Shown here piece by piece: positions 7,898-17,733 of a stretch of DNA of 64,000 bases; within the stretch, counting starts at the first letter, position 1; each line of letters opens with the position of its first letter. The stretch covers positions 1-64,000 of the forward strand of contig CAVYPM010000010.1 of NCBI GenBank assembly GCA_963770375.1, read 5' to 3'. The stretch comes from DASVBE01 sp963770375 (GTDB lineage: Bacteria > Actinomycetota > Actinomycetes > Streptosporangiales > Streptosporangiaceae). The notes under the pieces were generated by a model, which searched no databases, was not told where the DNA came from, and saw only the letters and a program-made list of their open reading frames with translations. The position numbers and the translations under genes are program-made.

Positions 7898-8908
7898 TCA
7901 GCCCAGCTGGCCCAGCCACTCCGGCAGCCGGGCCAGCCGCGGGGCCAGGCCGTCAAACCAGCGCTCGGCGTCCACGGTGCCGCTATGCGGCTGCCGGAAC
8001 AGCCGGACCGCGCTGGCCAGGTCGTCGAGATACCAGCGGGCCCGGTACAGGGTCAGCACGGAGGGGTCAAACGCCCGGCCAGCCACCTCGTGATACCGGT
8101 CCGCGCCCTCCCCTGTCTCGCCGATGATCAGCGAGAGGTCGCGTTCCGGCGGGGCCAGGCCGACCGTGTCCCAGTCGATCAGCAGCAGGCTCCCGCCCGC
8201 GGACAGCAGGTTGGCCGGGTGCGGCTCGCCGTGCGTAATGACCGGCTCGACGGCCCGGGCTGCCGCGGTGGCCCCGGCCAGCCGGCCGAACGCCGCGGCG
8301 AGCCAGGCCAGGTCCGTGGCGTGGGCCAGCAGCAGGCCGTGCGCACCCGCGGCGAACGGCCCGCCGTCCCAGGCGCGGCCTGGCTCCTGCAGGAACGCGT
8401 CCAGGTCCGGCCAGCCCGAGATCTGGAGCACGTGGCGCGGTGCCCGGTCCCGCACCTGCGGCGTGGCCCGGTGCAGCGCCGCGATCAGGTCCAGCACCGC
8501 GTTGCGCAGATCGTCCGGGTACGGGCCGAACGCGAAGGAATGCCCGTCCACGAACGGGTAGACCGAGACCGCGTACCGGTCGCCGAGGCGGTGCAGCAGT
8601 TCGCCGTCCCGGGCGGCCACCGGGGCCAGCACGAAGTCCAGCCCCGCGGCATCGCGGAGCGCGGCGGCCGTCGCCAGGGCCAGGCCGAGCCCGCCGAACA
8701 CCGTCTCCCGGTCGCCGCCCAGCCAGTCCTTGCCGTCGAGATCGTCGACGGTGACGAACCAGGGCCGGCCGTCGTCGCAGTCCAGCCTCCAGTGGTGGCT
8801 GCCGCCGCCCTCCGGAACGTAGGCCAGCCCCGTCCCGCGCAGGCCCCACCCACCTGCGAGCGCACTGACCACGTCCCCCCGCGCCAGATCAACGGGCGGG
8901 CTCCGCAT
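7898..8908 (-). CDS. APH-family phosphotransferase (aminoglycoside/spectinomycin phosphotransferase-like)
   Basis: A 336-residue protein kinase-like fold. The catalytic loop reads I-T-H-G-E-P-H-P-A-N-L-L, with Glu instead of the usual Asp in HGD, and the metal-binding motif L-L-I-D-W-D follows. The N-lobe (HHWRLDCDDGRPWFVTVDDLD) and the VYPFVDGHSF hinge resemble the spectinomycin/hygromycin phosphotransferase-like group. It could inactivate an aminoglycoside or phosphorylate a small alcohol; substrate unknown. No resistance cluster surrounds it. Confidence 0.82.
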   Translation of the reverse strand: MRSPPVDLARGDVVSALAGGWGLRGTGLAYVPEGGGSHHWRLDCDDGRPWFVTVDDLDGKDWLGGDRETVFGGLGLALATAAALRDAAGLDFVLAPVAARDGELLHRLGDRYAVSVYPFVDGHSFAFGPYPDDLRNAVLDLIAALHRATPQVRDRAPRHVLQISGWPDLDAFLQEPGRAWDGGPFAAGAHGLLLAHATDLAWLAAAFGRLAGATAAARAVEPVITHGEPHPANLLSAGGSLLLIDWDTVGLAPPERDLSLIIGETGEGADRYHEVAGRAFDPSVLTLYRARWYLDDLASAVRLFRQPHSGTVDAERWFDGLAPRLARLPEWLGQLG

Positions 8909-9075
8909 ACTTCGTGAGGCTAAGCCGTAGGCGACCCGAGCGCGACTCAGTTTGCTGTTTGACCCGCGGCGGCCGGGGTTGACCGGCAGGAAGCGGCGGG
9001 CATACCGTCTCTATCGTAAATGGAAGTTACCTATAGATTCCTGGTGGTGGCGGCCGTGCCCGAACCTCACGCGGC

Positions 9076-9783
9076 GTGGGCGGCCCGGTGACGGCCGGCC
9101 AGGACGCCGTCCGGCTGTCCCGGGTGACCAGGCTGTTCGACGGCCTGGCCGCGGTCAGCAACGTCAGCCTGGAGATCGCCCGCGGCGAGACCGTGTGGCT
9201 GCGCGGCTGGAACGGCTCGGGCAAGACCACGCTGCTGCGGCTGGTCGCCACGGCCATCTCGCCCACCTTCGGCGGCGGTACCGTGCTCGGCTTCGACCTG
9301 CAGGCCGGCCGGGCCGCTATCCGGGCCCGCAGCGACCTGCTCAGCCACGACACCCGGCTGTACGCCGACCTGACCGCGGCCGAGAACCTGCGCTTCGCCT
9401 GCCGCCTGTACGGCCTCGACCCGCGCCGGGCAGAGCCCGCGCTGGAGCAGGTCGGGCTCCAGGACGTGGCCGCGGTCCGCACGGCCAGCTTCTCCCAGGG
9501 CATGCGCCAGCGGCTGGCCCTGGCCCGCTGCCTGATGCGCGCCCCGGCGCTGATCCTGCTCGACGAGCCCTACGCCGGGCTGGACAGCGAGGCCCGGATC
9601 GTGGTCGACGACCTGCTCACGATGGCCCGGGCCACCGGCCAGACGGTGATCGTGGCCAGCCACGAGGCCCCGCCCGCGCGCCTGGTGGACCGCGCGGTCA
9701 CCATGGACGGCGGCCAGCTGGCCGCCCCGCCGCTCAGCACGCCCGCGGCCACGGCCGCCGCCCGGGCGGTCGCGCCGTCATGA
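9076..9783 (+). CDS. ccmA: Haem exporter ATPase CcmA
   Basis: A 235-residue ABC ATPase that energises haem handling by the CcmABCD complex in System I cytochrome c maturation. Walker A is G-W-N-G-S-G-K-T-T (44-52), the signature region S-F-S-Q-G-M-R-Q-R-L and Walker B L-I-L-L-D-E-P. The GTG at 9076 is used here; a second GTG four codons later is possible and neither has a strong ribosome site. The stop overlaps the ccmB start (ATGA). First gene of a ten-gene ccm operon. Upstream 8.9-9.07 kb is noncoding with AT-richer patches (TATAGA at 9032) that probably hold the promoter. Confidence 0.87.
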   Translation: MGGPVTAGQDAVRLSRVTRLFDGLAAVSNVSLEIARGETVWLRGWNGSGKTTLLRLVATAISPTFGGGTVLGFDLQAGRAAIRARSDLLSHDTRLYADLTAAENLRFACRLYGLDPRRAEPALEQVGLQDVAAVRTASFSQGMRQRLALARCLMRAPALILLDEPYAGLDSEARIVVDDLLTMARATGQTVIVASHEAPPARLVDRAVTMDGGQLAAPPLSTPAATAAARAVAPS

Positions 9784-10451
9784 GCCTGCGGGTCGCCCAG
9801 GCGATCGCCGCCAAGGACCTGCGGACCGAGCTCCGCAGCCGGTCCACGGTGAGCACGGTCCTGCCGTTCGCGGTCACCATGCTGCTCGCGTTCGGCTTCG
9901 CGCTCGGGCCGGACCAGCTGCTGCTCAGCCAGGTCGCGGCCGGGCTGCTGTGGCTCGCCGCGCTGTTCGCCTCGGTCGAGCTCTGCCACCGGTCGTACCA
10001 GGCCGAAGCGGCCAACGGCGCACTGGAGGGCCTGCTGCTCTCCCCGGCCGACAAGGGCGCGGTGTTCCTGGGCAAGGCCGCGGCCGCGTTCATTCAGCTG
10101 ATCATCCTGCTGCTGGTCACCGCCGGCCTGGTCGTCGTCCTGTTCGGGCTGCCGGTCGGCCGCGCGCCGGGCCTGCTGCTGCTGACCGCCGTGCTCGGCG
10201 TGGCCGGGCTGAGCACGCTGGGCAGCCTGCTCGGCCTGCTCGCGGTGCGCAGCCGCAGCCGCCAGGCGGCCCTGCCGCTCCTCGTCCTCCCCCTGGTCAG
10301 CCCGGTGATCATCGCGGCCACCAAGGCGACCGCGACGCTGGCGCAGGGCAGCACCGACGGGGTCGGCGGGTGGCTGAGCCTGCTGGTCGCGTTCGACGCG
10401 GCCTTCCTCGCGGCCGGTTACCTCGTCTTCGGCCACCTGCTCGAAGACTGA
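9780..10451 (+). CDS. ccmB: Haem exporter permease CcmB
   Basis: 223 residues with six hydrophobic segments. It begins A-K-D-L-R-T-E-L-R-S-R, the usual CcmB amphipathic start, and contains ELCHRSYQAEAANGALEGLLLSP-type loop residues seen in this family. Overlaps ccmA by four bases, so translation is likely coupled. It forms the membrane part of CcmABCD, which releases holo-CcmE. Downstream there is a 98-base gap before the cytochrome gene. Confidence 0.88.
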   Translation: MSLRVAQAIAAKDLRTELRSRSTVSTVLPFAVTMLLAFGFALGPDQLLLSQVAAGLLWLAALFASVELCHRSYQAEAANGALEGLLLSPADKGAVFLGKAAAAFIQLIILLLVTAGLVVVLFGLPVGRAPGLLLLTAVLGVAGLSTLGSLLGLLAVRSRSRQAALPLLVLPLVSPVIIAATKATATLAQGSTDGVGGWLSLLVAFDAAFLAAGYLVFGHLLED

Positions 10452-10549
10452 CCGGCCCGCCCGGCAGGGCCCCAGCCATTGACATCCCCGCCCGGGCAGG
10501 ACCATCCTGTTCTAAAGGAAATATTCATTGGTGATAGAAGGTAACTGAC

Positions 10550-11971
10550 ATGGCGCCTTCGCCCGATTCCAGCAGCAGTACCGGCGATCGCAGGACGACC
10601 AGGTGGCGGTCCCCGCTGACGATGCCACGCAGCGGCAGGTGGGCGATGGCGCTCGCGTTCAGCGTGGCCAGCGCGCTCGCCGCGATGGCGGTGACCGCCG
10701 TGGTGGGCGGCACCCCGCAGGCCAGCGCCAGGAACGCGGCCGCCGCCGCGAACCCAGCCCCGGCGGCCGCGGCCCGCCTGGTCAGCCAGGGCAAGCACAC
10801 GTTCCGCTTCGACACCTTCAACGACCAGGCCTTCTGGGGCGGTGTCCTGCACCTGAACCAGGCCATCGCCGGCAAGAAGAACGGCGGCGTGGGCCCCGGC
10901 GTCAGCCCCAAGACCGCCCTCGCGGTCGGCCTGAAGGTCGACGTGGACGCCCTGCCCGCGTCCGTCAAGCAGGCCCTCAAGGAGGGCAAGGTCAACCTGA
11001 ACGACCCGGCCACCACGCTGGCCCTGCTGAAGCTCAACGCCGTGGTCGGCGTCAAGGGCGTGTTCGGCAAGGGCGGCAAGCTGACCTCGGTCGGCATCGA
11101 GTGCGCCCTGTGCCACTCGACCGTGGACAACTCCTTCGCCCCCGGCATCGGCCACCGCCTGGACGGCTGGGCCAACCGTGACCTGAACGTCGGCGCGATC
11201 ATCGGCCTGGCCCCGAATCTGCAGCCGGTCGCGAACCTGCTGCACACCAACGTGGCCACGGTGCACAAGGTGCTCAACGCCTGGGGTCCCGGCAAGTTCG
11301 ACGCCGAGCTGTTCCTGGACGGCAAGGCCTTCCAGCCCAGCGGCCGCTCCGGCGCCACGCTGATCCCGCCCGCGTTCGGCCTGGCCGGCGTCAACCTGCA
11401 CACCTGGACCGGCTGGGGCTCGATCCCGTACTGGAACGCGTTCGTCGCGGTGCTGGAGATGCACGGGCAGGGTGACTTCTTCGACCCGCGCCTGGACAAC
11501 GCCGCGCAGTTCCCGATCGCCGCGGAGAACCACTTCGGCCACATCCGGGTCAAGCACGACCTGGTCACGCCGAAGCTGCCCGGCCTGCAGGCCTACGAGC
11601 TGTCGCTGAAGGCGCCCAAGCCACCCAAGGGCTCGTTCAACGCCAGGATGGCCGCCGCGGGCAAGAGGCTGTTCAACGGCCAGGCCGAGTGCTCGACCTG
11701 CCACGTGCCGCCGATCTTCACCGAGCCCGGCGAGAACCTGCACACCGGGCAGCAGATCGGCATCGACAACTTCGAGGCCAACCGCTCGCCGACGCACATG
11801 TACCGGACCGCCCCGCTGGCCGGCCTGTGGACCCACACCAAGGGCGGCTTCTACCACGACGGCCGGTTCAGGACGCTGCTCGCCGTGGTGAAGCACTACA
11901 ACAGCTTCTTCCACCTGCACCTGACCAAGACCCAGATGAACGACCTGGTGCAGTACCTGCGCTCGATCTAG
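10550..11971 (+). CDS. Di-haem c-type cytochrome inserted in the ccm operon
   Basis: 473 residues: a basic N-terminus, one signal-anchor-like helix (WAMALAFSVASALAAMAVTAVV, about 31-52), an Ala-rich linker, then an exported domain with two haem c sites, C185-A-L-C-H189 and C381-S-T-C-H385. Family-typical stretches are FRFDTFNDQAFWGG, DPATTLALLKLNAVVGV, GIGHRLDGWANRDL and a final GFYHDGRFRTL. It resembles di-haem proteins of the cytochrome c peroxidase/MauG broad group, but the catalytic residues cannot be assigned with certainty. It lies between ccmB and ccmC, so it is the likely main client of the maturation system. It has its own start with AGAAGG upstream. Confidence 0.82.
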   Translation: MAPSPDSSSSTGDRRTTRWRSPLTMPRSGRWAMALAFSVASALAAMAVTAVVGGTPQASARNAAAAANPAPAAAARLVSQGKHTFRFDTFNDQAFWGGVLHLNQAIAGKKNGGVGPGVSPKTALAVGLKVDVDALPASVKQALKEGKVNLNDPATTLALLKLNAVVGVKGVFGKGGKLTSVGIECALCHSTVDNSFAPGIGHRLDGWANRDLNVGAIIGLAPNLQPVANLLHTNVATVHKVLNAWGPGKFDAELFLDGKAFQPSGRSGATLIPPAFGLAGVNLHTWTGWGSIPYWNAFVAVLEMHGQGDFFDPRLDNAAQFPIAAENHFGHIRVKHDLVTPKLPGLQAYELSLKAPKPPKGSFNARMAAAGKRLFNGQAECSTCHVPPIFTEPGENLHTGQQIGIDNFEANRSPTHMYRTAPLAGLWTHTKGGFYHDGRFRTLLAVVKHYNSFFHLHLTKTQMNDLVQYLRSI

Positions 11972-11993
11972 GCGGAGAGGGCGGAGAGGTCCG

Positions 11994-12839
11994 ATGAGAT
12001 ACCTGTACCGGCTGCTCACCCTGGCCGGCAGCATCAGGGCCCAGCGGGTGCTGGGCGCCGCGACGCTCGCCGGGCTGGTCGCGACGGTGGCGATCGGGCT
12101 GTTCGTGGTCCCGCCGGACGCGACCCAGGGCGACGTGCAGCGCCTGATGTACGTGCACGTCCCGGCCGCCTGGGTGACGTTCTTCGCCTTCGGGATCGTG
12201 TTCCTGGCCAGCTGCGCCTACCTGAAGACCGGGCACATCCGGTGGGACCGGATTGCCGCGGCGTCGGCCGAGATCGGCGTGCAGTTCTGCGCGCTGACGA
12301 TCCTGCTCGGCTCGCTGTGGGGCCGGCCGGTGTGGGGCACCTGGTGGACCTGGGACCCGCGGCTGACCACCACGGCCGTCCTGCTGCTGATCTACATCGG
12401 CTACCTGTCACTGCGCCGGGTGGCCGACAGCCCGGCCCGGCGGGCCAAGTGGTCCGCCGTGGTCGGGGTGGTCGGCTTCATCGACGTGCCGATCGTGCAC
12501 ATGTCCGTGGTCTGGTGGCGGTCGCTGCACCAGCAGGCCACCGTGCTGCGCCTGGGCGCGCCGACCATCGCGGGCAGCATGCTGGCCACGCTGCTCCTCG
12601 GGTTCGTCACGTTCTCGCTGGCCTACGGCTACCTGATGGCCGTCCGGCTGCGGGTCGGACGGCTCGAGGACCGCGCCGCTACGCCCGTTTCCCAGCCGTC
12701 TGTGCCGCGGGCCCGTGCCCCGCGGCCCGTGACGGCCGGCCCGCAGGCCGCCGGTCCGCCAGCCGGCGGCCTGCCCGCCGGGCTTTCCGCCGAACCCGAC
12801 CCTGCCCCTGCGACCTCTGCGAGCGAGAGCCATGCATGA
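11994..12839 (+). CDS. ccmC: Haem-handling protein CcmC
   Basis: 281 residues with six membrane helices, an external tryptophan-rich WWD motif W-G-T-W-W-T-W-D-P (114-122) and flanking histidines (H55 in Y-V-H-V-P, and the I-V-H-M-S His), the known haem ligands of CcmC. It delivers haem to CcmE. The last ~60 residues form a Pro/Ala-rich cytoplasmic tail not found in the proteobacterial protein. The start ATG at 11994 follows GGAGAGG. Its stop overlaps the small ccmD gene. Confidence 0.9.
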   Translation: MRYLYRLLTLAGSIRAQRVLGAATLAGLVATVAIGLFVVPPDATQGDVQRLMYVHVPAAWVTFFAFGIVFLASCAYLKTGHIRWDRIAAASAEIGVQFCALTILLGSLWGRPVWGTWWTWDPRLTTTAVLLLIYIGYLSLRRVADSPARRAKWSAVVGVVGFIDVPIVHMSVVWWRSLHQQATVLRLGAPTIAGSMLATLLLGFVTFSLAYGYLMAVRLRVGRLEDRAATPVSQPSVPRARAPRPVTAGPQAAGPPAGGLPAGLSAEPDPAPATSASESHA

Positions 12840-12984
12840 CGTCGGATACGTGGCCGTCGGCTACACCGCCACGCTGGTCACGCTGGCCGGTTACCGCTGG
12901 CGCCTGGCCGTGCGGACCCGCCGCGCCCGGCAGTATGTCTCCGCGGTGGCCAGGCGCGCCCGCGACGGGCGGCGCCAGCCGTGA
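12832..12984 (+). CDS. ccmD: CcmD-like small membrane protein (50 aa)
   Basis: A 50-residue reading frame between ccmC and ccmE, starting M-H-D-V-G-Y-V-A-V-G-Y, with one membrane helix (YVAVGYTATLVTLAGYRW, about 6-23) and then a strongly basic tail rich in Arg. Size, topology and position match CcmD, which in System I stabilises CcmABC and helps release holo-CcmE. It overlaps the ccmC end by 8 bases, and its TGA overlaps the ccmE GTG. Similarity between CcmD proteins is always weak, so the call rests on position and topology. Confidence 0.72.
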   Translation: MHDVGYVAVGYTATLVTLAGYRWRLAVRTRRARQYVSAVARRARDGRRQP

Positions 12985-13472
12985 GCCAGGAGCTTCTGCA
13001 GCTTCCGGGTACTCATGACGAAGGTGCACGCACCCGCAGGTGGCGTGGGCCCCGCTTCCGGGTGGCGGCCTGCCTGGCGATCGTCGTAGCCGCCCTGGCC
13101 TGGATCGCGGTCCGCGGGCTGACCGGCAACTTCGTGTACTACCTGACCCCGGCCGACGTGGTCGCGCACCACAAGGCCCAGGTCGGCCAGCGGGTCCGGC
13201 TCGGCGGCTACGTCGTGCCGGGCAGCGTGCACCGGGACGGGGGCGTGCTCACGTTCACGGTGACCGACTACACCGACTCGATGCGGGTCACCGACACCGG
13301 CCCGGTGCCTGAGCTGTTCAAGGCGGGCCAGGGCGTGGTGCTCGAGGGCGCGCTCGGCGCCGACGGCCGGTTCCACGCCGACAACCTGCTGATCCAGCAC
13401 AACGGCGACTACACCCCGCCGAAACCTGGGCAGTCCCCGCCGCACCGGGCTGACCTCTCCACCGGGGGCTGA
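12981..13472 (+). CDS. ccmE: Haem chaperone CcmE
   Basis: 163 residues: a short cytoplasmic N-terminus, one anchor helix (VAACLAIVVAALAWIAV, about 28-44), then the OB-fold domain. The covalent haem-binding His is H140 in I-Q-H-N-G-D-Y, giving the classical H-x3-Y motif (Y144) and not the Cys variant found in some archaea and sulfate reducers. RVRLGGYVVPGSV and the T-D-Y-T-D strand are typical. GTG start overlapping ccmD. Confidence 0.9.
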   Translation: MSQELLQLPGTHDEGARTRRWRGPRFRVAACLAIVVAALAWIAVRGLTGNFVYYLTPADVVAHHKAQVGQRVRLGGYVVPGSVHRDGGVLTFTVTDYTDSMRVTDTGPVPELFKAGQGVVLEGALGADGRFHADNLLIQHNGDYTPPKPGQSPPHRADLSTGG

Positions 13473-13475
13473 CCC

Positions 13476-15478
<2,003 letters not shown>

Positions 15479-15482
<4 letters not shown>

Positions 15483-16027
15483 CGGCCCGGGTCACGCGCC
15501 GGCGCGCGCGGCTGCTGGCTGTCGTGGCGGCGGGCGTTGCGGTGGTGGTCGCGCTGCTGGCCACCGGTCTGGGCAAGGACCCGTCGGCGGTGGCCTCCCC
15601 GCTGGTCGGCAAGATGGCACCGAACTTCACGCTGCCCCAGCTGGACGGGCCGCCGGTGACGCTGTCGAAGCTGCGCGGGCAGGTCGTGGTGATCAACTTC
15701 TGGGCCTCGTGGTGCACCGAGTGCCAGACCGAGCAGGCCGCGCTGAACCAGACCTGGCAGCAGTTCCAGGACTCCGGCGTGGTCGTGCTCGGCATCAACT
15801 TCGAGGACAGTTCCGGGGCCGCACGTGACTACGTGCGCAGCGACAGCGTGACCTACCCGGTGGTGGAGGACGCCGCCTCGCGCACCGCGCTGAGCTACGG
15901 CCTGCGCGGGGTCCCCGAGACGTTCGTGGTCAACCGGTCCGGGCGCATCGTCAACCGCGTCATCGGCCCGGTGGACACCGCCGCGCTCAGCAACGAGATC
16001 AGCGCGATGCTGCCGGGATCCCAGTGA
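15479..16027 (+). CDS. ccmG: Thiol:disulfide interchange protein CcmG/ResA-like
   Basis: 182 residues: an N-terminal signal-anchor (LLAVVAAGVAVVVALLATG), then a thioredoxin-fold domain with active site W-C79-T-E-C82, the acidic CxEC variety used for reducing apocytochrome cysteines. The cis-Pro loop is G-V-P-E-T-F. GTG start, four-base overlaps on both sides, so it is translationally coupled within the ccm operon. Confidence 0.9.
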
Positions 16028-16584
16028 GCGCGGCGGGCCTGGGCACGGGCAGGCGGGCCCGGTCCGGGGTGCGGGCGGGCCGGGCTCGCGGCCCCGGGCT
16101 GATCGTGCTGCTCGCGCTGGCCGCGGCGCTGGCCACGCTGGCCGTGGTGGCCGTGACCGGGAAGGCGCCGGCCAGCCAGGCGCAGCAGGTCCAGCAGATC
16201 GCCGCGGGCCTGCACTGCCCGATCTGCAAGGACCTGTCGGTCGCCGACTCGCCGGCCCCGCTGGCTCAGCAGATGCGCCAGCAGATCGCGCAGAAGCTCC
16301 GCGCGGGCGAGTCCCCGGACCAGATCCGGGCCGGTTTCGTGGCCGCCTACGGCGATTCGGTGCTGATGTCGCCGCCCCGGCGCGGGCTGGCCGGGACCGC
16401 GTACTTCCTGCCCGCCCTGGTGCTGCTGGCGGGGCTGATCGCAGCAGGGGCGCTGCTCCGCCGCTGGCTGCGCACGCCCCGGGCCGACCCGGCCGCCGCG
16501 GACAGCGGGCCACCGCTGTCCGCGGCCCAGCGCCGGGCGGTGGCCCGGGCGGTGGCCCGGCTGCGCGAGGAGGAACCCGGATGA
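16024..16584 (+). CDS. ccmH: Cytochrome c maturation protein CcmH (CcmL/CycL-type)
   Basis: 186 residues with one N-terminal helix, then the three-helix domain carrying L-H-C65-P-I-C68-K, the LRCxxC apocytochrome thiol-oxidoreductase motif, and a C-terminal membrane helix (AYFLPALVLLAGLIAAGALL). It works with CcmG and CcmF in handling reduced cysteines. GTG start overlapping the ccmG stop; its own stop overlaps ccmI. Confidence 0.9.
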   Translation: MSAAGLGTGRRARSGVRAGRARGPGLIVLLALAAALATLAVVAVTGKAPASQAQQVQQIAAGLHCPICKDLSVADSPAPLAQQMRQQIAQKLRAGESPDQIRAGFVAAYGDSVLMSPPRRGLAGTAYFLPALVLLAGLIAAGALLRRWLRTPRADPAAADSGPPLSAAQRRAVARAVARLREEEPG

Positions 16585-17654
16585 CGATCGTGCTCCTCGT
16601 TGCGGGTCTGGCCTTCGCCGTCGGGCTGCTGGTGCTGCGCCCGTTCGCGGTGGCCGGCCCGGCAGGGCCCGCCGTGCGGCCGGCCGGCCGGGTGCCCGGC
16701 CCGGCCGACGACCAGCGCCGTGAGCTGCTGCGCCAGCTCCGCGATCTGGATGACGACCTGGCCGCGGGCAAGCTGTCCGGCGACGATCACGAGCGGCTGC
16801 GCCGCCCGGTCGAGCGGGCCGCCGCCGCGGTGCTGACCAGCGCCGCGAAAGCCAGCACCGCGAAGGGCACCACCAGGGAGCCGGCCGGGGCCGTGGCTGT
16901 CGCCGCGCCGGCCGTCCCGCCCCCGGACTCCGGCGGCGCCAGAGCAATGGGGCGCTGGCGCCGCCGGAGCGCCATCCTGCTGATCGTCGCCGGGGCCGCG
17001 GCCGGCGTCACGGTCCTGCTGGAGCACGCGGTGACCCCGCGTACCGCGGGGGAAACGATCTCCGGCACCGCGGTGGACGGCGCGGGCGGCGGCACGTCTG
17101 GCCCAGCCAACCACGCTGGCACGGGCAGCCAGGTGGGCATGGCCAGCCAAGGCAACCCGATCAACAGCGCGGGCGGGCCGGCCAGTCCCGCCCCGGGCGC
17201 GTCGCCGAGCCGCAAGCCGCCCACCCGCCAGCAGCTGATGGCCGTGGCCGAGGCCGAGGCCGTCGTGAAGCAGAACCCGAAGAGCGTCACCGCGCACCTG
17301 GCCCTGGCCAGCGCCTACGTCTCCGCGGGCGCCAGCCAGCTGGCCGCGGTCGAGTGGCTGGCCGTGACCCAGCTCGACCCGGGCAACACCGAGGCCAGCA
17401 CCGACCTGGCCCTGCTGGCCTTCGAGGTCGGCCGGGCCAGGCAGGCCAGGACAATGGTCGACCGGGCGCTGGCCACCAACCCGAAGTACCCGGAAGGGCT
17501 GTACGTGCGCGGCCTGATCGACCTGATGGGGCTGCGGCAGCCGGCCGCCGCGGTGCGGGACCTGAACGCCTACCTGGCCGCGGCGCCCTACGGGTCGCAC
17601 CGCACGGACGCGGTCACGCTGATCGCGCTGGCCCAGGCACAGGGTCACCCGTGA
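16581..17654 (+). CDS. ccmI: TPR-containing CcmI-like cytochrome c maturation protein
   Basis: 357 residues. An N-terminal helix (TIVLLVAGLAFAVGLLVL) is followed by a coiled-coil (ELLRQLRDLDDDLAAGKLSGDDHERLR), as in CcmI. Then come a low-complexity Ala/Gly/Pro segment, a second membrane helix (AILLIVAGAAAGVTVLL), and TPR-like repeats from about residue 225 (AVVKQNPKSVTAHLALASAYV, LDPGNTEASTDLALLAFEVG). CcmI binds apocytochrome C-termini through its TPRs. The stop overlaps a GTG at 17651 that would be the natural hemA start. Confidence 0.83.
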   Translation: MTIVLLVAGLAFAVGLLVLRPFAVAGPAGPAVRPAGRVPGPADDQRRELLRQLRDLDDDLAAGKLSGDDHERLRRPVERAAAAVLTSAAKASTAKGTTREPAGAVAVAAPAVPPPDSGGARAMGRWRRRSAILLIVAGAAAGVTVLLEHAVTPRTAGETISGTAVDGAGGGTSGPANHAGTGSQVGMASQGNPINSAGGPASPAPGASPSRKPPTRQQLMAVAEAEAVVKQNPKSVTAHLALASAYVSAGASQLAAVEWLAVTQLDPGNTEASTDLALLAFEVGRARQARTMVDRALATNPKYPEGLYVRGLIDLMGLRQPAAAVRDLNAYLAAAPYGSHRTDAVTLIALAQAQGHP

Positions 17655-17655
17655 C

Positions 17656-17685
17656 CGGGCCCATCCCCAGCGGGCCCATCCCCAG
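17656..17685 (+). repeat. 15-bp perfect tandem duplication at the ccmI-hemA junction
   Basis: CGGGCCCATCCCCAG occurs twice in direct succession (17656-17670, 17671-17685), immediately after the ccmI stop. The unit length keeps frame, so the duplication itself does not cause the frame problem at the hemA start. Confidence 0.85.
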
Positions 17686-17733
17686 CGGCTGCTCAGCTGC
17701 CTGTCGGTTACCGCCGCGCACGCCTCGCTGGAC

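Noticed and set aside
9025..10546. Shared AGTTACC/GGTAACT heptamer upstream of ccmA (9025-9031) and of the di-haem cytochrome (10540-10546)
   Set aside because: A seven-base match in opposite orientations is expected by chance and sits at different distances from the starts.
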